Shown here: positions 17,978 through 27,603 of the stretch, one piece after another
Numbering within the stretch: the first letter of the stretch is position 1
Layout: each line of letters opens with the position of its first letter
Source of the DNA: Bacteroidales bacterium
Lineage (GTDB): Bacteria > Bacteroidota > Bacteroidia > Bacteroidales > Marinilabiliaceae
NCBI GenBank assembly: GCA_015061285.1
Contig: SUWW01000010.1
Location: 110,100-174,099 of the forward strand
Direction of reading: 5' to 3'
DNA length: 64,000 bases
Translations under genes and position numbers: made by a program
The notes under the pieces: model-generated
What the model was told of the DNA's origin: nothing
Seen by the model: the letters and a program-made list of their open reading frames with translations, nothing else
The model's database searches: none

Positions 17978-18493
17978 ATGAAACCTATAGTAAGTATTAT
18001 TATGGGTAGCACTTCCGATTTGAAGGTTATGGAAGGCGCTGCCAATTTTCTCGAGTCTCAAGGTATTCCTTTTGAAATTAATGCGCTTTCGGCTCATCGC
18101 ACGCCCGAACAGGTGCTTTCGTTTGCTGCTAAAGCTCGCGAACGTGGCATTCGTGTGATAATTGCCGGTGCTGGCGGCGCTGCTCATCTGCCTGGCGTTA
18201 TTGCTGCCATGACTCCGCTTCCTGTTATTGGTGTGCCTATCAAGGCTTCTATTTCTATGGATGGTTGGGATTCGATGCTCTCGATGATTCAAATGCCTCC
18301 TGGAATACCCGTCGCTACGGTTGGCATGGACAATAGCACCAATGCGGCTATTCTCGCTACGCAGATTCTTGCTATTGCCGATGATGCTATTATGCAGAAG
18401 GTTATCGACTACAAAGCTGGACTCTCAAAGAAAATCGAAAAGGCCAACAACGAACTCGCTGCTCTCAAGCAGTGGAAAATGAAGACAAACTAA
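17978..18493 (+). CDS. purE: N5-carboxyaminoimidazole ribonucleotide mutase
   Basis: PurE moves the carboxyl group of N5-CAIR to give CAIR in purine synthesis. The class I signature is clear: IMGSTSDLKVMEGAA at residues 8-22, the catalytic SAHRTPEQ near 42, and AGAGGAAHLPG near 69. Length 171 aa fits the octameric bacterial enzyme. A separate purK is not in the window, though class I PurE normally works with it. It stands alone and ends before a long hairpin. Confidence 0.96.
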   Translation: MKPIVSIIMGSTSDLKVMEGAANFLESQGIPFEINALSAHRTPEQVLSFAAKARERGIRVIIAGAGGAAHLPGVIAAMTPLPVIGVPIKASISMDGWDSMLSMIQMPPGIPVATVGMDNSTNAAILATQILAIADDAIMQKVIDYKAGLSKKIEKANNELAALKQWKMKTN

Positions 18494-18500
18494 CATCCTT

Positions 18501-18545
18501 GCCCAACTCTCGCCTTGACGTTCTCTTGGTGATGGTTGGGCTTGT
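18501..18545 (+). terminator. Possible purE terminator
   Basis: GCCCAAC (18501-18507) pairs with GTTGGGC (18535-18541), with an inner TCGCC/GGTGA helix. The tail is only TTGTTG, so termination is uncertain. Confidence 0.4.
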
Positions 18546-18555
18546 TGTATATACT

Positions 18556-18616
18556 TAGGTATAAAAAGCAACTTTTGGCGCTATAGATTCGTAATAGGTA
18601 TAAAAAATTATCTTTG
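18556..18616 (+). promoter_or_regulatory. Duplicated promoter-like box before the BspA-type gene
   Basis: TAGGTATAAAAA occurs at 18556-18567 and again at 18595-18606, 39 bases apart. The second copy runs into TATCTTTG (18609-18616), an exact -7 box; the first runs into AACTTTTG, a near match. This looks like a short duplication that copied a promoter. Confidence 0.5.
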
Positions 18617-18692
18617 CCTATACATATTCGTATGTAAAGAGCTAAAACACGCAAATAATCAGTTGTCTGAGTATAAAAAACATCTAACTAAT

Positions 18693-20249
18693 ATGAATAA
18701 AAGCATTTCTACTTTACGTATTGTGGCGTCTGCCTTTGTGCTAAGTATGGCAAGCAGCGCTGTGGCGTCCGACCTATTGATTGATGGTCTTTACTATAAC
18801 CTTGATTCGATAAACGGAACAGCCGAAGTTACCTACAAAGGGTCATGCCGTTGTGGCGGCAATGTCTACACTGGCGAGGTGATTATACCAAGCCAAATTG
18901 CCTATGGTGCAAATACTTATGTGGTTAGTGCCATTGGCGATTACGCATTTGCAGGCAATAGCAAACTGACAGCCGTAAGTATTCCCGAGACCGTTACTCG
19001 CATTGGCAAATTGGCATTTTTTGCCTGCGTCAATATGCAGCGTGTGACCATTCCTGCTTCGGTGGACGAGATTGATGGCTTTGCTTTCCAATTTTGTTCG
19101 CGCTTGGCTGAAGTGAACTTCGAAGAGGGCTCGCATCTCAAAGTAATCAATGAATATGCATTCTGCCGCACGGCTCTTGCATATCTTTCCATACCTGAGT
19201 CGGCTAACGAGATTTGTCCTGTAGCCTTCTGTCACAACAAGAACATGACCGACCTCGTGTTGCCTAAAAACATCACCAAGATTAGCGTACAAAATCCCTT
19301 CTGCTACAACACACAACTTGTCACCATGCGCGCCGAAGAGGGCAACCCTTCGTTCGACTCGCGCGACAACTGTAATGCGCTAATTCAAACTGCCACCAAC
19401 ACGCTGATTGCTGGATGCAAAACCACTGTCATACCCAACACCGTGAAGGCTCTCGGACGTAGTTCGTTCAACAATTGCACCGACCTTGATAGCATCTTCA
19501 TTCCTGCCTCTGTAGACAGCATTGGTAAATATGCATTCTACACTTGCACGGGCTTGAAGAAATTCACCTTCCCTTCATCGATGAAGGTTATGGCCGACTC
19601 TACATTCTGGAAGGCTACAAATCTCGAAGAGGTCATCTCGCTAACTGCTAAGCCTTTCAAGATTGACGAAAGCGATTTTGAAGATATTACATACAACACG
19701 GCTGTGCTTAAGGTTGCTCCGGGCACCAAAAAGCTCTATCAAACAGCAACAGGTTGGCGCAAATTTGCCCAAATTGTTGAACTCGACATGTTTGTGAAAG
19801 ATGGTGTGTATTATCGAGTGATTGACGAAGGCAAAGCAGAAGTTATAGCGCCACAAGAGGGCATTGCATACGCTGGTAATGTGGTTATCCCTGCATCTGT
19901 TAAGTCGGGTGATAATAGTTATGCAGTGACTGCCATAGCCGATGATGCATTTGCTGGTAGCAATGTAAAACAGGTGTCGATGCCTAAGGGCGTGAAAGCT
20001 AACCTCGGCAACGTGAAAGTAGTAGTTAGAAACACCTATAGCAAAGGCAACGATTTCGAGAGTGCAAATGTGAAGGTATACGGACAAAAAGGCTACATAG
20101 CAATTGAGGGTAGCGATGCCGAAGCTAAAGTCTACAACACCGCAGGTGTGATGATATTGACCACACTCAAACGTAGCATACCTATAGAGCAAGGCATCTA
20201 CATAGTGAAAGTTGGCGACAATGAAGCAACTAAAGTTGTTGTAGAGTAG
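18693..20249 (+). CDS. BspA-type leucine-rich repeat surface protein
   Basis: This is a secreted or surface-displayed protein of the BspA (LRR_5) group, whose relatives bind host matrix or other cells. I chose the ATG at 18693 because it gives a clean signal peptide (MNKSISTLRIVASAFVLSMASSAVA); an upstream TTG would add ten residues. Repeats of about 23 residues with patterns such as IGDYAFAGNSKLTAVSIPETV run through two blocks, roughly residues 65-200 and 240-330, and a further half-repeat lies near 420. The C-terminus from about residue 440 is a Por-type tail (VYNTAGVMILTT, then GIYIVKVGDN), suggesting T9SS-like export. Length is about 518 aa. It is monocistronic between two terminators. 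The ligand is unknown. Confidence 0.85.
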   Translation: MNKSISTLRIVASAFVLSMASSAVASDLLIDGLYYNLDSINGTAEVTYKGSCRCGGNVYTGEVIIPSQIAYGANTYVVSAIGDYAFAGNSKLTAVSIPETVTRIGKLAFFACVNMQRVTIPASVDEIDGFAFQFCSRLAEVNFEEGSHLKVINEYAFCRTALAYLSIPESANEICPVAFCHNKNMTDLVLPKNITKISVQNPFCYNTQLVTMRAEEGNPSFDSRDNCNALIQTATNTLIAGCKTTVIPNTVKALGRSSFNNCTDLDSIFIPASVDSIGKYAFYTCTGLKKFTFPSSMKVMADSTFWKATNLEEVISLTAKPFKIDESDFEDITYNTAVLKVAPGTKKLYQTATGWRKFAQIVELDMFVKDGVYYRVIDEGKAEVIAPQEGIAYAGNVVIPASVKSGDNSYAVTAIADDAFAGSNVKQVSMPKGVKANLGNVKVVVRNTYSKGNDFESANVKVYGQKGYIAIEGSDAEAKVYNTAGVMILTTLKRSIPIEQGIYIVKVGDNEATKVVVE

Positions 20250-20275
20250 AGAGCTCTTTCGTTGATAAACAACAT

Positions 20276-20319
20276 CGGCGCGGTCGGACTTCGGTTTGGC
20301 TGCGCCGAATTGTTTTTTT
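20276..20319 (+). terminator. Terminator of the BspA-type gene
   Basis: CGGCGC (20276-20281) pairs with GCGCCG (20302-20307), with a further GTC/GGC inner helix, and is followed by a T7 run at 20313-20319. Confidence 0.8.
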
Positions 20320-20605
20320 GTAGAAGCTATTCTTACGCAACACAGCGTGTGTTTTGTATATATACTCAAAAAATCGACCCGTTAACAATATTTACATAAT
20401 GCATTATTTTACCATTTGATAATATTCGGTCATTCGTTATAATTATAATGCATATTGGCGTTTTGAGTTTTGAATATTCATTTTTTGAGCTTACGAAGAT
20501 GCTTTTTATTGGTTTTTGAGACCTCAAAAGCGCAAAATAGGCGGTTTTGTAAAAGTTAACAATTGTATATATATCCACTCGTTTAACTACTTTGATGGGA
20601 AAAAC

Positions 20606-20621
20606 TACCTAATGTTAGGTA
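20606..20621. promoter_or_regulatory. Palindromic operator candidate
   Basis: TACCTAA-TG-TTAGGTA is a perfect inverted repeat with two central bases, flanked by A5 on the left and T5 on the right. It lies 50 bases before the -7 box at 20671. It may be a regulator site, perhaps for the AraC-type protein that follows; that is inference. Confidence 0.4.
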
Positions 20622-20670
20622 TTTTTATGCATATTTTTCTTTGGGTATGATATTTTTCTATCAAAAGAGC

Positions 20671-20678
20671 TAATTTTG
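20671..20678 (+). promoter_or_regulatory. -7 box before the AraC regulator
   Basis: TAATTTTG followed by CGCC fits TAnnTTTG, 32 bases before the chosen start. The same ten bases plus CC recur in front of the second SusC locus at 31087. Confidence 0.5.
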
Positions 20679-20709
20679 CGCCCAGAATGAAACCTTGATA
20701 GGTTATTTT

Positions 20710-21594
20710 ATGAAAATTACGAAAGCATCTCAAGAGGTAACAGCCCTACGCGACAACAACGAGTTCTTCCTAATTTTCGATCGCACAAAAACCGACTTCA
20801 CCTATCCTCTGCATTTTCACACAGAGTATGAGCTGAATTTCTTGATTGGAGCAAAAGGCGCGATTCGAAAAGTGGGCGACAGCGTTGAGACTATTGGCGC
20901 CATCGACTTGTGCCTCATCGGCCCGAACCTCAACCACCAATGGGAAAAGGGTTCTTGCGCCGACAATGTAGAGGCTCGCGAAATAACCATTCAATTTCTT
21001 CCGACGCTCATCGGCGACGACCTACTGGGCAAAGAGACTTTCTTACCTATAAAGAAGATGCTCTCGAACGCTTCTCGTGGTCTCGTCTTTACTTCAGAGG
21101 TGGCCAATAGAGTGCTTCCACTCGTAGATGAACTCTGCAACTCGCATGGTTTCGACTCGTATCTTATGATTATGCGTTTGCTCTACGACCTATCTATTGC
21201 GCCCATGCCGCGTGCTTTGGCTGGTGAGACTTTTCGCTCCGACGACCTCAGCCATACCGACGGCCGCGTAGAACAACTCTATGTGTATCTGAAGGAAAAC
21301 TTCCAACGTCGCATTTCGCTCAACGAAGCCGCTTCGCATATCAACACTTCCGAGGTGACGCTCTCGCGCATCATTAAGCAGTGCACTGGTAAGAGTTTTG
21401 TGGCTTTCCTCAACGACATACGCCTTGGCTATGCTAAACGTATGTTGATGGACACTGAGCAAAATGTGAGTGAGATTTGCTTTATGACTGGATTCAACAA
21501 TGTGTCGAATTTCAATCGCTTTTTCAAGCGAAAGTTTGGTGTCACACCAACCGAATTCCGATACTCTTTTGTAGGTCGTAAACGCATAGTGTAG
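20710..21594 (+). CDS. AraC-family transcription regulator
   Basis: This is a DNA-binding regulator, probably of the SusC-SusD locus that starts 55 bases downstream. I prefer the ATG at 20710 (MKITKASQEV) over 20695. An N-terminal cupin sensor domain covers about residues 15-140, with FHTEYELNFLIGA near 40 and the conserved GPNLNHQW near 77. Two helix-turn-helix units fill residues 195-290: ISLNEAASHINTSEVTLSRI and EQNVSEICFMTGFNNVSNFN, with the usual FKRKFGVTPTEFR end. Length 294 aa. Glycan loci in this group more often use hybrid two-component or sigma/anti-sigma regulators, so an AraC type here is less usual. No transmembrane segment is seen; it should sense a soluble ligand in the cytosol. 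Confidence 0.87.
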   Translation: MKITKASQEVTALRDNNEFFLIFDRTKTDFTYPLHFHTEYELNFLIGAKGAIRKVGDSVETIGAIDLCLIGPNLNHQWEKGSCADNVEAREITIQFLPTLIGDDLLGKETFLPIKKMLSNASRGLVFTSEVANRVLPLVDELCNSHGFDSYLMIMRLLYDLSIAPMPRALAGETFRSDDLSHTDGRVEQLYVYLKENFQRRISLNEAASHINTSEVTLSRIIKQCTGKSFVAFLNDIRLGYAKRMLMDTEQNVSEICFMTGFNNVSNFNRFFKRKFGVTPTEFRYSFVGRKRIV

Positions 21595-21649
21595 AGACAA
21601 TTACAAATTAAATATCTAATAAATTTCTAACCCTAAAACGTTCTAAAAA

Positions 21650-24600
21650 ATGAATTTACGAAAACTGCTTTTAGTCGTTTCTGTCTTATTGGCTTCGGTT
21701 ACGCTGTGGGCTCAGTCGCGCACCGTGACCGGAACGGTAGTTGGAACCGACGGACTTGCAATCCCAGGCGCTTATGTCTTGGTTAAGGGAACAACAACTG
21801 GTACCGTTACCGATATGGACGGTAAGTATCGCATCAACGTGCCTGAAGGTTCGGAGACGCTTGTGTTCCGTATTATTGGTATGGTTGACCAAGAACAAGA
21901 CATCAATGGTCGCACAGAAGTTAACGCAACCATGGAGGCCGAAAACGAAGAGCTCAACGAGGTTATCGTGGTGGCTTATGGTACTACTAAGAAAGAGGCT
22001 TTTACTGGATCGGCTTCAGTGGTACGCTCCGAAGAGTTGTCGAAAAAAATCACAACGAGTGTAGGAGATGCTCTTGTCGGCTCAGTAGCAGGTTTGCAAA
22101 TGCGTGGTTCTAATGGAGCTCCAGGTAGCGACAATGGAAAAATACTTATTCGTGGTATAGCATCTATGTATGCACAAACAGATCCTCTCGTAATAGTTGA
22201 TGGTGCTCCATATTCTGCAAGTCTTTCTAATATTCCTCCTGAAGACGTTGAATCTGTTAGTATTTTGAAAGATGCTGCATCGGCAGCTCTTTATGGAGCT
22301 CGTGGTGCTGCAGGTGTCATCATAGTAACTACAAAACGAGGAAAGGCCGGAGATGCACAAATAAACGTAGAAGCTAAGTGGGGTGGTAATTCTCGCGCTG
22401 TACAAGATTATGAGACTATCACCGACCCTGGTAAATACTACGAGGTAGCTTATGCTAAGTATAACAATTATTATTATTACGGTCTTGGTCAATCTGCTTC
22501 GGAAGCAAATGCTAATGCAAATAGCAAGATGATTGAAGACCTTGGCTATCAAGTATATAGTGTTCCATTTGGTGAGCAACTCATAGGTTTGGATGGTAAA
22601 CTCAATTCAAATGCTACTCTTGGTTATCAAGAAACTACAGAAGATGGTGTTACCTATTATTATCAACCTGACGATTGGACGGATGCTGCATATCGTCATT
22701 CATTCCGTCAGGAATACACAATCAGCGTTAATGGCGGTACAGAAAAAGGAGCTTACTATATGAGTCTTGGCTACCTTAACGATGATGGTATTATTGAACA
22801 CTCTGGTTACGAACGAGTAGCAGCGCGTCTAAAAGCTGATTATCAAGCAAAAACATGGTTGCGTGTTGGTGCAAATATTGGTTATGTTCATTCCAATACA
22901 AAATCGAATCCTAATCTCGATTCTTCGGCTCTTGGTTCAACCAACTTGATGTATTATACATCGATGATTGCTCCAATATATCCAATCTACGTTCGTGTAG
23001 TCGAAAACGGCAATGTTGTTATTCGCACTGATGAGAATGGCAATCCGCAATACGACTATGGTCGTCCTGGAACAGATTACCCTCAAGCTCGTGCATTCCT
23101 TCAAACAGGTAACCCGCTTGGCTCTAACAACTACAATGAAGTTGTTACTATTGGTAATCAGCTAAACGGTACATTTAATGCTGACATTGATTTTACTGAG
23201 TGGCTACGTTTCAATGCGACAAGTAATGTCAATTGGGGAAGTTCGCAGTTTTCAGACTATGAAAACTCTCTCTATGGACCTAAAGTGGGTGTGAATGGTG
23301 AAATAACTAAAACCTCTACCACGAGTTTTAGAACCAACAATACACAGACTCTTACATATTACGACACATTTGCTGATGTTCACAATATTAATTGGCTCCT
23401 TGGTCATGAATACTATGATACCAAGACTAAATACATTGAAGCTGTTGCTCAAGGTATGTTCTCGCCAGAAATAAAGGAGATTGATGCTGCAGCAAATAAT
23501 CAAGTAAGCTCTAGATCTTACACTAATGAGTATAACGTTGAAGGCATCTTTACGAGTTTGCAATATAACTACGATGAAAAGTATTATCTATCTGGTTCAT
23601 ATCGCCGTGATGCTTCAAGTCGTTTTGCAAAAGAAAACCGTTGGGGTAATTTCTGGTCGGTTGGTGCTGCATGGATTATAAACAAAGAGTCTTTCTTCCC
23701 TGAAACAGAATGGGTAAACCTTTTGAAGTTGAAGTTATCTATAGGTCAGCAAGGAAACGACAATTTGCCAAATTCTTACTATTGGATTGATACCTATAAT
23801 CTTTCACCATCGTCTACTACTACTATGTCGCCTTCGCTCAGGACAAAAGGTAACAAAGACATCACGTGGGAGACTTCTACCAACATGAACACAGGTGTAG
23901 AATTTACGCTCTTTGGAGGTCGTCTTAATGGTAGTTTTGACTTATATGACAAAAAGACTACTGATCTTCTTTTCTGGCTATCTGTTCCAGAATCAACAGG
24001 AGCTCGTGGCTATTATGGTAACCTCGGTGACATCAGCAATAAAGGTTTTGAATTGGTTTTAACAGGTTCTGTTTTCAGAACTGATAACATAGATATAACC
24101 ATTTCAGCTAATGCTTCGCATAATAAAACAAGCATAGACAAACTTCCAGAATCAAAGACTAAACAATATGGAGGTTTTGCAGAGACCAATAATAACATTC
24201 AAATGTGGTATGAAGAAGGAGGAGAACTCTATTGCCCATTCCTATATAGTTATGCTGGCGTAAGCGAGAAGGGTGAAGCACTCTATTATTATGACGAAGA
24301 CTTAAGTCCACTTGGAGGTAAAGTTTCGACAAATAATACATCAAAAGCAGGATCTAAGAGATCGGGAGTGACTACGGAATTAGATAAAGCTACTCGTTAT
24401 GCATTTAAGAGTACACTTCCAAAGATCTTCGGTGGTTTCAGTTTGTCTGCTACAGTATATGGATTCGACCTTTCAGCTTCCTTCGATTACCAACTTGGTG
24501 GAAAAGTTTACGATTCTCAGTATCGTAGTTTGATGAGTGGTGATTTTAGTAATGGTTACGCCGTACATAAAGACATTCTCAACTCTTGGACACCAAACAA

Positions 24601-24904
24601 TACGTCAACAGATATTCCTCGTCAGTTCTATGGCGATAACTACACTACGGCCTCTTCAGATCGTTGGCTCACTAATGCAAGCTATTTGAACTTCCAATCG
24701 TTCACTGTGGGTTATACGATGCCTGAAGATCTTGTAAAGCGCTTCTACTTGTCGAAGGTTCGTTTCTTCTGCTCGGGTGAGAATTTACAATTCTGGTCTG
24801 CTCGCCAAGGTCTCGACCCTCGATATAGCTTTGAAGGAAATGAGAGTATAGCTCAGTATTCTCCTGCTCGTACCATAATGGGTGGTGTTCAAGTCTCGTT
24901 CTAA
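21650..24904 (+). CDS. SusC-like TonB-dependent outer-membrane transporter
   Basis: This is the outer-membrane barrel of a SusCD glycan importer, energised by TonB. A signal peptide (MNLRKLLLVVSVLLASVTLWAQ) is followed by the SusC-type carboxypeptidase-regulatory-like domain (TVTGTVVGTDGLAIPGAYV to about residue 95), the plug domain with VVAYGTTKKEAFTGS near 108 and SILKDAASAALYGARGA near 204, and a long beta-barrel ending VQVSF, with the aromatic last residue typical of outer-membrane proteins. Length 1084 aa is normal. It overlaps no neighbour but SusD starts within about 40 bases, so they are co-transcribed. No N-terminal signalling domain is present, which fits regulation by the AraC protein and not by an anti-sigma factor. 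Confidence 0.93.
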   Translation: MNLRKLLLVVSVLLASVTLWAQSRTVTGTVVGTDGLAIPGAYVLVKGTTTGTVTDMDGKYRINVPEGSETLVFRIIGMVDQEQDINGRTEVNATMEAENEELNEVIVVAYGTTKKEAFTGSASVVRSEELSKKITTSVGDALVGSVAGLQMRGSNGAPGSDNGKILIRGIASMYAQTDPLVIVDGAPYSASLSNIPPEDVESVSILKDAASAALYGARGAAGVIIVTTKRGKAGDAQINVEAKWGGNSRAVQDYETITDPGKYYEVAYAKYNNYYYYGLGQSASEANANANSKMIEDLGYQVYSVPFGEQLIGLDGKLNSNATLGYQETTEDGVTYYYQPDDWTDAAYRHSFRQEYTISVNGGTEKGAYYMSLGYLNDDGIIEHSGYERVAARLKADYQAKTWLRVGANIGYVHSNTKSNPNLDSSALGSTNLMYYTSMIAPIYPIYVRVVENGNVVIRTDENGNPQYDYGRPGTDYPQARAFLQTGNPLGSNNYNEVVTIGNQLNGTFNADIDFTEWLRFNATSNVNWGSSQFSDYENSLYGPKVGVNGEITKTSTTSFRTNNTQTLTYYDTFADVHNINWLLGHEYYDTKTKYIEAVAQGMFSPEIKEIDAAANNQVSSRSYTNEYNVEGIFTSLQYNYDEKYYLSGSYRRDASSRFAKENRWGNFWSVGAAWIINKESFFPETEWVNLLKLKLSIGQQGNDNLPNSYYWIDTYNLSPSSTTTMSPSLRTKGNKDITWETSTNMNTGVEFTLFGGRLNGSFDLYDKKTTDLLFWLSVPESTGARGYYGNLGDISNKGFELVLTGSVFRTDNIDITISANASHNKTSIDKLPESKTKQYGGFAETNNNIQMWYEEGGELYCPFLYSYAGVSEKGEALYYYDEDLSPLGGKVSTNNTSKAGSKRSGVTTELDKATRYAFKSTLPKIFGGFSLSATVYGFDLSASFDYQLGGKVYDSQYRSLMSGDFSNGYAVHKDILNSWTPNNTSTDIPRQFYGDNYTTASSDRWLTNASYLNFQSFTVGYTMPEDLVKRFYLSKVRFFCSGENLQFWSARQGLDPRYSFEGNESIAQYSPARTIMGGVQVSF

Positions 24905-24944
24905 ATTCTTTTATACTGACAGCTATAAAATAGATATGATAAAT

Positions 24945-26621
24945 ATGAAAAACAGAATAAAAATATTCGCAGCAGCATTGGTACTCCCTTTGGCAACAAG
25001 CTGTATTGACGAAATAGACCCACAAACAAGTTATGTCACAAGTGAACAGGCTGCCAATGCACCTGGTGCTTATGAAAATTACGTTTCAGCTATTACAAAT
25101 TCTCTTTGTGGCGAGTTTACTTATTCAGGTAACGATGACAAATATCCATGGGACTTTGGTTATCCATCGTTTTTCCTACAACGTGATGTCATGGGACAAG
25201 ATATGACATGCGAAAATTCGGGCAGCGATTGGTATCAGACTTGGTACAGCGATGGTGTTGGACTTGGTCCTACTTATGCTGTTTGTCAATTGCCATGGAC
25301 ATACTATTATCAATGGATAAACAGCTGTAATACAGTTCTTTCACTTGCAGGAGATAACCCAGCTGATGATAAGAAAGCAGGTGCTGGTATTGCTCTTGCA
25401 ATGCGTGCTATGTTCTATATGGATTTAGCACGTATGTATGCTCAGGAAACATATGCGGCAAACAAGTCAAGCGAAACTGTACCAATAGTTACAGAAAAAC
25501 TTGAAATGACTCAAGCATCAAGCAATCCTCGCGCTACCAACGAAGAAATATGGGCTTTCATACTTGATGACCTTAACAAAGCAGAAGAATATCTATCAGG
25601 TTATATTCGTAATGATAAATACACTCCAGACTCCACGGTTGTCTATGGATTGAAAGCGCGCGCATACCTAACTATGGAAGATTGGGCAAATGCTGCAAAA
25701 TATGCAAAACTTGCTCAAAATGGTTACTCATCTATGAGTGAAGCCGAGTACCTATCGCAAACTGCAGGTTTCAACACCCCTAATTCTTCATGGATGTTTG
25801 GTTGTACATTTAAGGATAATGATCCAAATATTCTTCTAAATGATGGTGATTCAAGTTGGGGATCACAAATGATTGTTGAGGTTTTGGGTTGTGGCTGTGG
25901 CTATTCTGCTAATTATGTTGGTCCGCACCGTATAGACTACCACTTGTTTAGTACTATTGGTGAAAACGACTTCCGTCGTAAGTGTTTTGTTGACTTTGCT
26001 ATTGACGAACTCTCTACCAAAGAAGAAAAACTTGAAGCTCTTGGTACTTATACCGATGATCCTATTGGTGTATATACGACAGGATACAATGTCTCAGCTC
26101 GAAAATCGGTAGGTGGCATTCCTGTGAAATTCCGTCCTAAAAATGGAGTACACGATAATCAATATACTGCATTTGTTGTTGCAGTTCCTCTGATGCGCGT
26201 TGAAGAAATGCAACTTATAGAAATTGAGGCTGTTGGTATGCAGAATCAAGCAGAAGGCATTCAAATGCTCAATGAATGGGTAAAGCAACGTGATCCAGAA
26301 TACGTCTTCACTACCGAGACTCCTACAGATGCATATTACAATAATGCAACAGGTAGCTTCCGCAACGAAGTTTGGCGTCAGCGTCGTATAGAGCTATGGG
26401 GTGAAGGTTTCGCAACGTTTGACATTAAACGTTTGCAAAAAGGTATCATACGTAGTTACAAAAACTCAAACCATGTTGAAGATTACATGTGGAATACAAC
26501 TTCTACTCCATCGTGGATGAGTCTTTGCATAGTTCAAAGTGAGTGTAACTATAATAGTGCATGTACCAATAATCCATATGTAGAACATGCAACTGGAGCA
26601 GACGCAGAATATGAATGGTAA
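24945..26621 (+). CDS. SusD-like surface glycan-binding lipoprotein
   Basis: This is the lid and binding partner of the SusC barrel just upstream. I chose the ATG at 24945 (MKNRIKIFAAALVLPLATSC), which gives a lipobox with Cys at residue 20; an ATG at 24936 adds three residues. The fold is the TPR-rich SusD/RagB type: an N-terminal part with NSCNTVLSLAGDN near residue 123, LAMRAMFYMDLARMYAQE near 148, RATNEEIWAFILDDLNKAE near 192, and the C-terminal signature RNEVWRQRRIELWGEGF near 470. Length about 558 aa is normal. The ligand cannot be predicted from this alone. Confidence 0.92.
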   Translation: MKNRIKIFAAALVLPLATSCIDEIDPQTSYVTSEQAANAPGAYENYVSAITNSLCGEFTYSGNDDKYPWDFGYPSFFLQRDVMGQDMTCENSGSDWYQTWYSDGVGLGPTYAVCQLPWTYYYQWINSCNTVLSLAGDNPADDKKAGAGIALAMRAMFYMDLARMYAQETYAANKSSETVPIVTEKLEMTQASSNPRATNEEIWAFILDDLNKAEEYLSGYIRNDKYTPDSTVVYGLKARAYLTMEDWANAAKYAKLAQNGYSSMSEAEYLSQTAGFNTPNSSWMFGCTFKDNDPNILLNDGDSSWGSQMIVEVLGCGCGYSANYVGPHRIDYHLFSTIGENDFRRKCFVDFAIDELSTKEEKLEALGTYTDDPIGVYTTGYNVSARKSVGGIPVKFRPKNGVHDNQYTAFVVAVPLMRVEEMQLIEIEAVGMQNQAEGIQMLNEWVKQRDPEYVFTTETPTDAYYNNATGSFRNEVWRQRRIELWGEGFATFDIKRLQKGIIRSYKNSNHVEDYMWNTTSTPSWMSLCIVQSECNYNSACTNNPYVEHATGADAEYEW

Positions 26622-26643
26622 AACAATTTAATGTGTACAAAAA

Positions 26644-27546
26644 ATGAAGAAATTCTCATATATATCACTTGCAGCGCTCTTGTTTACAGCAATTTTTACT
26701 GCTTGTGAAGAAGAGGAAGGTACGGCCCCAGGCAACGATTCGGAGCCTATAGTTACTCTTTATAGTTTTGATCCTAGCGAGTATAAAAAGACAGATAATG
26801 AGTATTACAACGCTGATAATGACCTTATGGTTCGTGTAGCAGCCAATAATAAAGCTTCAGAAATTTATTATTTAGCAGAATTGACATCTTCTGTAGATGC
26901 ATATACTAGTGCTAATGGTGCATCGGCATATTACGATAAAGTAATATCAGAAGGGAATAAAGTTGATGTTGCGCCAGCTGAAACAGGAGATGTATTCATC
27001 ACTGATATGCGTGGTCAGAATACGATAACGTTTGTGGCTGTTAATGGAAGTAAGAAAAACGCATCTGTGCTATCGTTCTTCGGCTATACATGGAACACGT
27101 TAAGTAAAGGAACGTACACTTATTCGGTAAAGGCATCTACTGGTGTTTTTGGATTGAAAAATGATTCTGTTAATACAAATATAAAAAAGGTCGAAACTGA
27201 GCTTCAAGTTAGTGCAGATGACCCCCAAGCATATCGTTTCAAAGATTTGTGGGGCAATGGCAAACATATGTATATAAACAAAACAGAATATACTGACGAA
27301 GACGAAGATGGTGCTTATACCTTTGTTCGTATACCATCGCAAACCACGCCATATGAAAAAGGCGAATCTGGTGCTATCGGTGTCCGTGATATTGCGACCT
27401 GGCAAGGTGATGATTTTTACGTAACATCTCCTTCATTAGGTTCAGTCTTGTATGACGATGGCTCGTTTGCTTACATTGTTGTGCAATACTTTTGCTCTAA
27501 TGTTCTCTCAACCTATGGTGCTGATAAATATGTAGCAACTGAATAA
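26644..27546 (+). CDS. Outer-membrane lipoprotein of the SusCD locus
   Basis: This lipoprotein is the third member of the SusCD locus and occupies the position of SusE/SusF-like surface glycan-binding proteins. The signal ends at Cys21 (ALLFTAIFTAC), followed by an acidic EEEEG stretch that fits a lipoprotein export signal for the cell surface. Residues 30-140 look like an Ig-like domain; the rest is beta-rich without motifs I recognise. Length 300 aa is shorter than SusE/F. It begins 22 bases after SusD and ends just before a strong terminator. It may bind the same glycan as SusD; this rests on position only. Confidence 0.7.
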   Translation: MKKFSYISLAALLFTAIFTACEEEEGTAPGNDSEPIVTLYSFDPSEYKKTDNEYYNADNDLMVRVAANNKASEIYYLAELTSSVDAYTSANGASAYYDKVISEGNKVDVAPAETGDVFITDMRGQNTITFVAVNGSKKNASVLSFFGYTWNTLSKGTYTYSVKASTGVFGLKNDSVNTNIKKVETELQVSADDPQAYRFKDLWGNGKHMYINKTEYTDEDEDGAYTFVRIPSQTTPYEKGESGAIGVRDIATWQGDDFYVTSPSLGSVLYDDGSFAYIVVQYFCSNVLSTYGADKYVATE

Positions 27547-27568
27547 TGTTGTATATATAACAAAAATT

Positions 27569-27603
27569 AGGCTTCACCTTCGTTAAGGTGGAGCCTTTTT
27601 TTA
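27569..27603 (+). terminator. Terminator of the AraC-SusCD locus
   Basis: AGGCTTCACCTT (27569-27580) pairs with AAGGTGGAGCCT (27585-27596) through 12 bp with one G-U pair and a CGTT loop, followed by T7. Confidence 0.92.

Larger units (their letters stand above)
20250..20709 (+). other. Intergenic region before the AraC regulator
   Basis: This 460-base AT-rich gap holds the terminator of the BspA-type gene (20276-20319), the palindrome TTTTGAG-AC-CTCAAAA at 20514-20529, a second palindrome at 20606-20621, and a -7 box at 20671. I see no gene in it. Confidence 0.6.
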
